A stretch of DNA of 64,000 bases from Anadara kagoshimensis (Eukaryota; Mollusca; Bivalvia; Arcoida; Arcidae), in NCBI GenBank assembly GCA_021292105.1, contig CM037863.1, forward strand, positions 7,520,442-7,584,441. The letters are read 5' to 3'. Shown one piece after another: positions 22,159 to 33,773 of this stretch. A program made the position numbers and the translations under genes. Below the pieces are notes generated by a model. It was given only the letters and a program-made list of their open reading frames with translations. It was not told where the DNA came from and did not search any database. The stretch's first letter is position 1, and each line of letters starts with the position of its first letter.

Positions 22159-24443
22159 CTATCCAGGAATATTTGGCTTTTCACTTTCTAAGTTAGCTAC
22201 AATTTGTTCCTTTAGTTTTCTCCGTAATATTTTTCCTGATGGATTTTTCGGAATTTCTTTCAAGAATTCCACACCACCACGAAGCTTCATGTGTGGAGCA
22301 ACTTTCTCTGTAAAAAAATTTAAATGTTGATTTTAAGAACTTTGATCTAATCAATTCAGAGTTACAATTCATATGGATTAGGCTTATAAACTTAGAAATA
22401 TGGATGGGAGTAAAAGTGTTTAAAGGCTAAGTCAATGTTATTTTAAGACTGCAGTTTTCTGGAATGGTGGAGGGTATCAAAGTGGACTTCAGAAAGCAAA
22501 CTGATAAAGTTGAGTAATGGTGTCCCAGTCAAGAATATTTCAATTATATCGAGACATCGCCAGTTATAGGCAAAAGTGCAGAAATTTTGCCTGTGCGTTG
22601 CGCTGATGACATTATACAGCACGTTTCTTTAGCGTGCCAAGCCCACCGTGACATGGGACCTCGTTTATTTTAAGTTCCCATACGAAAGAACCGTGCCTTT
22701 CATTTCGTAATGCCGAGCACAGTGGTCGCAAACTGATAAACATTTTAACCCAAAGAGTGAAGTAATGGAATTTTACATTTAAGTCAAGAGTTTTTTTCAC
22801 TTATGTAGGCAGGGATGATGGGGGAAACTGGAATGCCAGTAGAAAACCAGACCTTTGGCAAGCTAAATAACTAACTTTTACACAATAGGATATGTCAAGG
22901 AAAAGATTTAAATCAGGCTGGGATAGGCATTGTGATCACTGTTGACCAGTATATTTTGGATAATCTTGTAGATAAAAGTGTAAAAAAAATTCAGGATGTA
23001 AAATATTAAATTTGGATCCATACCATCAATGTACTGCTTTATTTCTTTGTCCGAGACTTCAGAATTTGGTTTTTTAACAATAAAGGCTCTAGGAAGTTCT
23101 CCGGCCTCATCATCTGGTACACCAACAACTGCTGAGTCCATAACTGCTGGGTGTTGTAATAGTAAATCTTCTAACTCAGCTGGGGCTACCTAAAACACAT
23201 TAATATAGGATATTAAGAGAGTTATCTCCCTTAGTCCGGCCTCATCGTCTGGTACACCAACAACTGCTGAGTCCATAACTGCTGGATGTTGTAATAGTAA
23301 GTCTTTTAACTTAGCTGGGGCTACCTGAAAACACATTAATATAGAATATTAACAGAGTTATCTCCCTTAATCTAGGAAGTTCTCAGGCTTCATCGTCTGG
23401 TACACCAACGACTGCTGAGTCCATAACTGCTGGATATTGTAATAGTAAATCTTCTAACTCAGCTGGGGCTACCTAAAACACATTAATATAGGATATTAAG
23501 AGAGTTATCTCCCTTAGTCTGGCCTCGTCGTCTGGTACACCAACAACTGCTGAGTCCATAACCGCTGGATGTTGTAATAGTAAATCTTCTAACTCAGCTG
23601 GGGCTACCTAAAACACATACACAAGATGAAAAACTGTCTATAAGCCAGCTTATAGGTGGCTTATAGGGGGCTTATAGAAGGCTATAAGCCACCTATAAGC
23701 CATCTATAAGCCGCTTATAGATGACCTATAAGCCATCTATAAGCCGGCTTATAGATGGCTTATTGGCACTCAAAATATAAGCCATATATAAGCCATCTAT
23801 AAACCACCTATAAGCCTTCTTTCAGTAGAAATAAATTTTAAGGATCTTTAATTTGGTTTTAAGATCTTTAAGGGTTAATACAGAAAACAAAATTCAATAT
23901 ATATTATTTTTAACTTTAAAATAATAGAAATATATTAAAAAATAAGTATTATTTTCCTAATTAACTTTTTAATTAAAAAATATTTATTTTACTGTTATGA
24001 ATTATTTTATTTCATTAATTTATTACTTTTTTATTTAATAATACAATTATTTAATTGTAATTAAAAAGTTTATTCTATTAATTTTTTACGCTTTTTCTTT
24101 TATTTGTTTATCTTTTTATTCATATATTTCTTTTTATTTGATGTTTTTTTCCTGAAATCACGTATAATTACTATCACTCTACTTACACAATTTTGCCCCC
24201 AGCGGGACTTGAACTCGCGATCCTTGGTTCTCCTGACTACAGTCTGATTCTCAATCTACATCCTTATCCATTAGGCCACGGAGGACATGTACTCATTACA
24301 CTTATTTTAAATGTATATCAGTACCCAGTTATCTAAGATGTGATCACGTGACTAGCTCTAAAACTTTTAGATGTTTATAAACTATAAATAATAAATATAT
24401 CTGATTTTAGTCATTTTTTTTTACATATTTATTATTTATTTAT

Positions 24444-24482
<39 letters not shown>

Positions 24483-25828
24483 GTCTTTCATTAGAAGAAT
24501 AATTTTTAGGGTTACTGACCCAAGATACCAAAGGAAGACAGGAAGTCAAATCTCACCTGTAATATACTTATTTATCTGGCTGGCAGAGATAAATTATGAA
24601 GATCAATCATCGATCAGATGTAGAATCTTAATTAAGGCACATTTCTTTTTTGGTTAATATATATATTATTTATAAATTCAAAAATGCTTGAGATCAAAAC
24701 TGTAGCTGTATAGTTTTAAGTAAATTTTATTCACCATTTCGAAAACACAAAGTCTCGCGTCTACCGAAGTCTCGTTTAAGTCTCGTGGGGGGGGGCAAGT
24801 CCAACAGGTTGCTGAAGAAAGACTACATTGATATACGGTTACCGTCTGTCGAAAATTGTGAATTAGTAGTTCTTCGTTATCGTTTTCACCAACAATTATG
24901 ACGATAAAAGAAATAAAATAATACAGAAAGTGAAACATTTATTTGTAGAAATTATTTAAATTACAGCAACCAAAAAGGAAACCGAAAGTTGACACGGCTG
25001 TTAAAAAAAGATGTCTACGTTTGTAAATTTATCTGTAGTTGATATATCTTTCCTATGTGTCAAATAAAGTGGTATATAAATAAGTAAAAACAGTTATTAG
25101 TTGAGAGTAAGAACCAGTAATTGTTTCTATTTAAACAAATAAATAAACCACTCACTTGCCATAGTACAACTTTTCCTCATCGATAGACCCCGAATAGCTC
25201 AAGTTCCGATTTACAGTAATTAAATTATGAAGGAACGTGAATAAAATCGTTGAAAAAGTATTTTTTACCATTAAACCATCAATTTGTTATCAAAAGTTAT
25301 AAAAGATCGAAATAATCCCGTGCCTATGGTGTAAAAATTATTTTTATATCTGATGTCTTTCCTTCTATTTTTGTTTAAAAAATTGCCTTTATTTCACCCT
25401 TTTTCCCTTATAGTATCCAAAATCTTGATTATGGTTACATTTTTCGACATTTGTTGTTTCTCAGGATATTTTTACATTTTTATAAACGACTTTTTGCTTC
25501 CAATTTGCGTTAAAGATGACAAAATACTACGCCGGATTTTTACCGGTATTTCACAGGTAACCGGCATATCGTTACAGAATTTACACCCAAAGTTTTCCGT
25601 TTTAGAAATTAAAGAATTTGAATTTTATTTCATTATAAAGTCTTTTTTAACAGAAAATAATAATAGTAATAAAAATTAAAAAAAAATCATTTTGAGAATA
25701 TAGTTCAAACATCTATAATTGTAGCTGGTTCAACGTCACAGAATTTTATTTCATGTGCTCTTCAACGGTAAGTTTAGAATGAATGAATGAATGAATGAAT
25801 GAATGAATGAATGAATGAATGAATGAAT

Positions 25829-25891
<63 letters not shown>

Positions 25892-27665
25892 TTTGAATAC
25901 ACAGTCATTAACTATACGAAGTCTTGAAATTAGAAGTATTAATTCACGGCAGTTTCAAAACTAGTGTGGGTACTAGTAATTCAGAATCATAATTTTCATC
26001 ATAAATCAAGGTAATTAATTAATCTGTTAATGAGATTAACACCATGTAGGTACATTTTCCACGTATAATATACTATCATCTGATCCAGTGGGAATTTGGA
26101 ATTTGCTTCCGTTATCAATAAGTTACCGCGTCTGTTGATAAGGTATGCAGATTATCAACATTAATTAGCAACCTTTACCTGTGGGTAAAAATATGTAATA
26201 TACACTTTCGTACAAGTCAAAACTATCACCTTTGAAATAAAGATTCTCGGTTCCAGTAATTTTCTATTACAGAAGTTCTGACTTCGAGAAATATTTACAG
26301 AATGAAATTGTGATAATAAAAAATAATCAAAATATAAAATTTTCAAAATGAACAGTTAAAATGTTTGTGCGGTTTAAATTTGTTTAATTTATTCAGAACC
26401 TCTTAAAATGAAAAAAAAAAAGTTAAATAAGGAAGACGAAATGTGATATATATAATCAGCGACGTTGAACACAGAATACTTTAAAGACTCTATTAAACGT
26501 CACGGGCGTTGATCAAATTAAATATGAAGATTTTTAGAGTAAAGTTTCATTCTTTCTTTCGAAAATTTTTGTTTATTTTACCTTAAAAAAGACTGCCAAA
26601 CTGATTTTAATACATTATAAAAAATTAAATTTTACATTAGCCATACACAGATATAAGGAAAACAAAACTGGCCCCGGTTTCACAATCATTCCTTAGCTAA
26701 GATTTTCCTTAACTTAAATTTAGCAAATTTTGTTAATCTCTTTTTGGAACTACTGGTGAATATTTTTATCAAAACTAAATGCAAATGTTTTATTCTAGAG
26801 GTGATCTTACAAATGACACATTAAATTCCTCCATATCTTCAAAATTAACAAAATTATAAAGATTTGAAATTTTGCAAGGTTTAAGTTAAGGAAAATCTTA
26901 GCTAAGGAATGATAGTGAAACCGGGGCCTGATTATTTAAATATAACCAGATTAAGAATTACATCACAGATAAAAAATTGAAATTGGACGTTATTCAAAAA
27001 TAGAAAAAAAAAGATAAATTATGCACTAAATGTTATAGTAATTCTATAGAAGATGAAATTCATTTCTTGATATCTACTGTCCAGTAATTTTGACAGATGA
27101 TTTTCGGCTGTAATGAATACATCAAATAAATGCTTTAATAATCAAAACTCTTTGACAAATATTTTTGGATTATAAATTGTGAAGATTGTGATATACTTAA
27201 GACTTTTGTACAACCTGGGGTACAACAAAAGTCTTTTTTTCTCCGTTTCAATCGTCATATTCTACGCTGCAACTATACTGGACGGATGTAGCTTGCCCCC
27301 CCCAAGCCTCGTTTTCGTTCATAGGTGTTATCTCCCCTGTCGTGTTTTCGAAATGGTCAATTAAAAATTGTCCATTATAATATAGTTTTTTATTGTAATA
27401 CCGGTACTTGTTTTCTTTATTGATGGATACACGGATAATCTTCAAAAGAAACTTAAATATAGTACAAGTTAAAAGATAGAAAAAACAAGTTTCAATGTTA
27501 TTTTGTAATAATCTATCCTTATATCATAGAAATTAAAAAAAACCCCGAAGGTTTGAGATTTCACATGAAATTGTTTTATGAGAGAAAGAAGAAGTGATGT
27601 ATTTTTAAACCGCATGAGAGAAAGTTATATAAATAATTTCATTATGTAACAAATTATAAAATCCT

Positions 27666-27704
<39 letters not shown>

Positions 27705-29594
27705 GGGAGAGAGAGACTGGGGAGAGAGAGAGTATTACACATTAATGTGTTGCTTTATGCCAATAAATACTATAATTATATATGTACCTGCGGAAATACC
27801 TTATACTGTTTGATATGTTTCTAGAGAACACTTTTTTCAACATACCGAACAACAGAATGTATTTATAACTTAAGTCTGGCATATTTGAAATCTGATTAAT
27901 TTGATTAATTTTCAAGATATTCATAAATTTGAGGTGTCATTCTGAAGATCTCTCTAAGCATATTACATCTATATTCTTATTTTGTCGATATTTCTTATTT
28001 GTAATTACTTAGCACCCTGGTACTTGAACCCACCTTATTACCCCAAATCCATGTATAGAAAACGCATATGGTATGACACTTAGTTTATGTGATATTTTAT
28101 TCTATTTTATTTTTTTATAAATATTTGAAAATACGGTATATATTCTATTATCATAAATAAAAATCTTTTTAATCGACGTTATGCATATACTTATCGCAGT
28201 GGCGGATCCCCCAGTTGCCCCGACTTTTGCCCTCTCTCTCACAGCTAATTGCCAATCAACCAGCGTAATGACCAGTTAATTAGTGGTACTGATTAATTAA
28301 TTCGTGTACACAGGTAGGAAATTGCAATCAGGTGATGATGTATTTTACCAGTTCGCTGAAGCATGAAAGAATCCAGGTAGTACTGACCAGTCTTAGGTGA
28401 TGATGTTATTTACCTGATCGCTGAGTCGTGAAAGAAACCAGTTAGTATCAGTAGATAACGTTAAGGTCTGTTCATGATTGTCCCTATCCTTAAAAACAGA
28501 TATTCATTATTGTCCCTTTCGGAGTTTGATGTGCTGTTCAAACAAACAATTATAGTCTATTCCAATTTTACTTGTAAGAAATTTACCTGGTGGACTTAAT
28601 GGAATACGTTATAACTTTCATTGCCTTGACTTAAAAAAATTACTTATTCAAATGTTACTTATTACTCGAAACAAATGAAATAAAAATTAAATAATTTTTA
28701 ATTTGAAATTTTAGTCTGTGTCCGTTTCATTTTATTTCTCATTCTTAAATGCTATTGATTTATTTACTAAAAACAAATAAAATAAGATTAACAAGAATTC
28801 CACAGAATTAGATGTAAACTTTTTTGATTTTAAATTTTGCATTAATTCAACCAATAAGAACATGAAAAATAACAGGAATTCCATGGAGTTAGATTTATCG
28901 CCTGGTAAACATTTTTCGAAGAAAATAAATTTTTCAAATTTTGCATTAATTCAACCAAGACTTACATAGCCTTTCCACTCCATATTAAATTTTAAATTCC
29001 GACTACATTTACAACTTAAATACAGTAAAAATTTGAATTAGTGGAAAAAATATCTGCATTTTTTTTATCAGAAATTTCAAGCTTATTTTACGATTCAATT
29101 AAATGATAAACAGATATTGCATTATTGCAAACTCATCACATAACATGTATACCAATTTCATAGAGGTTTAAAGGAGATTTTATTATTTATTTTGTTTTTA
29201 AAGTTGTACTTATTCCTCTAAAATTTCAAAACAAAATGTAAAATATTTTCAAAAAACTGATAATATATGTAAAATAAAGTTCCATCTTTGTAGAAGCTTT
29301 ATTAAAAAATTTTAAGAAGAAACATTGAAAAATGTGTCTATTAGATTATTCTTTAAAAATTCACAGGTTTGCTCTAAAAACTGTTTTTCAAGCTTCTTTT
29401 TACCCCAAAAATGTAAAATATTCTTTTCATATATGTTAAAGTTCCATATTGGTAGAAACTATATTTAAAATTTCAAGAAGAAACATTGAAAAATGTGTCT
29501 ATTAGACATTTTCTCAAAATTCACAGTAGTTTTCTCTAAAAATGCAATGTAACGGTATTTTTCTTTACATGTATTTTGATTTTGATTTGATTTT

Positions 29595-29629
<35 letters not shown>

Positions 29630-32600
29630 TATGTGCATTTGATTTTTCAAAATGTTTTATTTGATTTTTTGCAAAATGTTTTTATTTGGGTTTATATTTT
29701 ATATTATTTAGTCATGTATTTGTGATTTTGTTTAATTTATGAATAAATTTTAAAAGTAAAACGCTGATGATGTAAGATATATTTTTAATTCTTCTTTTAC
29801 CTTCTTTTCTGGAATAAACTATATATACACCAAGCTCAACTTAAGTCCTATTGTTCCCTATTTCGGTTGAATTCATGATTGTCCCTCTTTTTTTAACAAA
29901 ATTCTTACCTGGATTTTTAAAAAAGGGACAATCATGAATAAACCAACGTTAATTAGTCATACTAATTAAGAGACTTCTACGAAGAGTGATTCCATTAATC
30001 ATACGTGAATTCATCCAATTTACCTTTTTAAACCAAGGGACATGGCCAAGAGAGAGAGAGAGGGAGAGAACTAATTTTTAGCACACAAAATTATCTTTTT
30101 TGTATATTTTTACAGCACGATGTTCTATCTCCATATAAAAGTACAAAATTTTGTACATTTTTATTTTAAATTGGTTTTAATGGAGGAAAAAATCTGTCTC
30201 ATTTGACTTTTTATTCTCTTTGTCATGTGCTACTTTTGAATTTTATTATTTCATAAAAATTCAAAAGTAGCACATGACATATTCGTCCGACTATCGGCTT
30301 TACGAAACAAATCAGTCTGTGTTTTTTTCTAGTGACAAGATTCTTGTCTGTTGCACCTTTAATGCGCATTATATAATGATAAAACTGACTAACTAGTCAT
30401 TTTAAAACTAATACAAAATGTAATATAATAAAAGATGGATATCATACAGTTAATTTTAAACAAGTGTGGAAAAGGGGGTGTGGTAGTAGGAGACCTACCC
30501 CTTCGGTATATGTAGCAGGCAGGTCAGTTGGTAGAGTGCTTGTTCCTTAAGTCAAGGAGGTCAAGGATTTGGTCTCTGGTCAGGTCTGACCCAAAAATTT
30601 GCTCGGCATTAAAAAATGAATGCGGCTTTTTCGGACAAACATTAAAAACCGAGACCCTTTGTCACGGTAGGCGTGGCACGATAAAGAACCCTCACTGCAT
30701 AATGCCATCACCGCAAAGCACAGGTAAATATTTCTGCACCTACACCTATAGCTGGTGGCGTCGTGATATAAGTGAAATATTGTTGACTTTGAAGTTAAAT
30801 CCCATTAACCAATGATCAATCAAACTCAGGACCGGGATTCAAACAGAAAAACTTTCCTTTATCAACTCAACTGGATCACCCAGACCACGTTCATCCATTT
30901 ATCGACTAAATTAAATCAAAACACTGGTATCCCTCAAAAGGATTGACGTATCGATCTAAAATTTCCAAAGGTCGAACGAACTCCTTTAATATAACTTAAA
31001 AAAATGTCGGTCTGGATCTGCGGTGCACAACTACACCTCGACAAATAAAAAGACCGACAATACAAGTTACCGACGGCGACAAATTTCGACAGTACAGTTG
31101 ATAGACATATATCGATAAAGATACTAATATTATGAACTCACCGACACTCATAGCCACCTGCGTCAATAGTAAAATTTTTTAAAAAAGCTAGACTGGTTTA
31201 GATCTACTTTGAATGCGAGGTAAAAAGAACGCTCGACAGTGTTCAAGATGCAGGAAATTGCACTATTTGTACTAAAAAAAGCGATATTTTTTCTGGGGGA
31301 GCATGACGCCCAGACCCCCCTAGAAGGTCGCGCCTTTGGCGCATACTCGTGCCCCCCCACTTCATTCACCAAGACTCTGGATCCGCACCTGCATAGTATG
31401 AAATTCTTTGATACAAATTATAGTACCCTGGATAGTGGGGCAACGATGCTTTACGCCTAATTCATTTTTTTTTGTCAGTTTGTAAAAAAAATGTGTAGTC
31501 TTTGTATCTAGACGTCAAGTTCAACAAGGGTGGAGGAAACGGAAGTACACTGAGAAAAACCAACATTCGACAAACGAATTTTCTCGCACTAGGACTTGCG
31601 CGAACAAAATATGAACCAAGCTGGTGAGATCCAGATTCTAGGATTGTGGAGAAAACAGGATTACACGGAGAAAACAACCATTTTTCGGCAAGCAAACACA
31701 CTATAAATTTTCCGTTCGGTAAATTAGGAGGGTTATCTCGCACTCCTGTATAGTCAGTAAACCGTCCACTGGGTGCAAGGTGCAATATATAATCTTCGGC
31801 CGTAACTTGTACTAATCGTTAAAATTTATAACAATAATTTACTTTTAATAAATGCCGATCGAAATGAAATTTGGGTTTTTGTTTTGTTTTTTTAATCACA
31901 ACATCAATCATATAACTTTATTGCTTCTAAGTTTGTTGCGGTTGCTCAGTTTGTAGACTGCTCGCCTAAATGGGAGGTCGTGGTATGAACCCCGACCGGA
32001 TCTGACCCAAGACTTGAAAGTGGTCGCCAAGCACTCGGCATTGCGAAATGAAAGTCACAGATCTTTCGGATGGGAACTAAAAATAAACGAGGTCCCGTCT
32101 CATGGTAGCTTGGCTGTATAGCAGCCATCAGCGCAACGCACAGGCAAAATTTATGCACATTCGCCTGTAGCTGGCGATGTCTCAATATAAGTGAAATATT
32201 CTTGACTGGTACGTTTAACATCATTATTCAACTCAACTCACTCTAAGTTGGTTAATTATTCATTTCATTTGTGAGGAAATATTTGTATGCAGGTAGTTTC
32301 TGGTCATGTAATTAAAAGATATTGAAATTTGTCTTGTTTCTGCAATGGAAACAAATGTAAATTGGTAGTAGTGAAATCCATTTGCACCATTTTAGTGTCA
32401 TTTTTGCGCCAGGATATCACTCTTTCATTAAAGTTTTTTAAACAGACACCCTCAGTCCTTTTGCGCGAATATGGTACCTAACTGTCCCATTTTATTGAGA
32501 GTGCGATCGAGATATAAATATTAATTTTGTCTTTCCTCGTTCTTGATCCTAGATAAAATATTCAAATAATATAAAATCACTCCACATAAAAATGAGACAT

Positions 32601-32909
32601 AATTATAATACTGTGTTAAATATCGCTGACCGAGCCGACTACAATATCATATTGCTATCATATCATGCGGCATGAAAATAAAATTATTGTTTTTGAGCGG
32701 CCGATCACGAAGTTGTAAAATGCATTTATACATTTTCGTATTAAACACCGTTTAAAAAATTTATAATGATCATGGACATCTTCTACGATTATAAAATCAT
32801 GCAGGTTTATAGTATCAGGGAACACAAATTATTTTACTGGATCCAGAAATCTTAACATGGAGACGATAGTTCAAAGATCTACCAGTTTTATCAGATGAAT
32901 TTGTGATTT

Positions 32910-32944
<35 letters not shown>

Positions 32945-32975
32945 TTTTATCTAAATACTCAGATTATTAGGTTAA

Positions 32976-33023
<48 letters not shown>

Positions 33024-33599
33024 ATATTTAAGATATTTATTAAAGTTTTAATAATAAATATTTATTTATTCATTTATTTACACATGAATGACAATTTGTA
33101 AAAAGTACTTAATACACCCTAACATTACTATTCACTAAGATGACATCATTAGATTCCGGTCCATCCAAATTAATTAAAGTTAATTAAATTAACATCATAC
33201 AGGTAATTTTTTCACATGGAATATGCTATCGTCTGGTTAAATGAGTTTGAATTTGCTTCTGTTATCAATTTGTTAGATAAGGTGTTGATGAGGTGTACCG
33301 ATGGTCATTAATTAGTGACCGGGATGTGTTTATTACCTATGGACATGAATATGTAACTGATGAATAGTCGAAACTATCACGTTTATAAGAAGCTGTAAAA
33401 AATATGTTGAGCAGGTTAGAGGTTATAAATAAAAATATAATAATAAATAAATAAGTAAATAAATAAATAAATAATTAAATAAATAAGTTGAAAACTAACA
33501 ATCATAAAAATTTTACTGCCGGTCATTAAATTTGAAAGTGCGTATTTTCTCATATGATTTTTTCTCACATATACAAACTGAATAAATAAATAAATAAAA

Positions 33600-33648
<49 letters not shown>

Positions 33649-33738
33649 GAAAACTAACACTGATGAAATTTTATTGCCGGTAAATATATGTTAAAGTGCC
33701 TTTATGTCATATATACAAACTGAATAAATAAATACATG

Positions 33739-33773
<35 letters not shown>

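Larger units (their letters stand above)
28197..31391. mobile_element. 3.2-kb DNA transposon copy, CAGTGGCGGATCC termini, carrying a nested element
   Basis: It begins CAGTGGCGGATCCCCC and ends in GACTCTGGATCCGCACCTG, an inverted terminus. It is collinear with the copy at 46534-48205 except for the 1480-bp insertion at 28465-29944. It contains a diverged tRNA-SINE body (about 30509-30815). No transposase was seen, so it is non-autonomous; the termini look hAT-like but the superfamily is not proven. Confidence 0.8.

Noticed and set aside
24190-24285. Possible intron-containing tRNA gene
   Set aside because: A and B boxes match tRNA-Arg-like heads of the SINE family, but no acceptable anticodon arm or fully paired acceptor stem can be drawn. 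I list it only as tRNA-like.
25353-25679. 108-aa ORF within the large element as a transposase fragment
   Set aside because: It is Phe/Ile/Lys-rich as expected from AT-rich DNA and has no DDE or zinc-finger motif.
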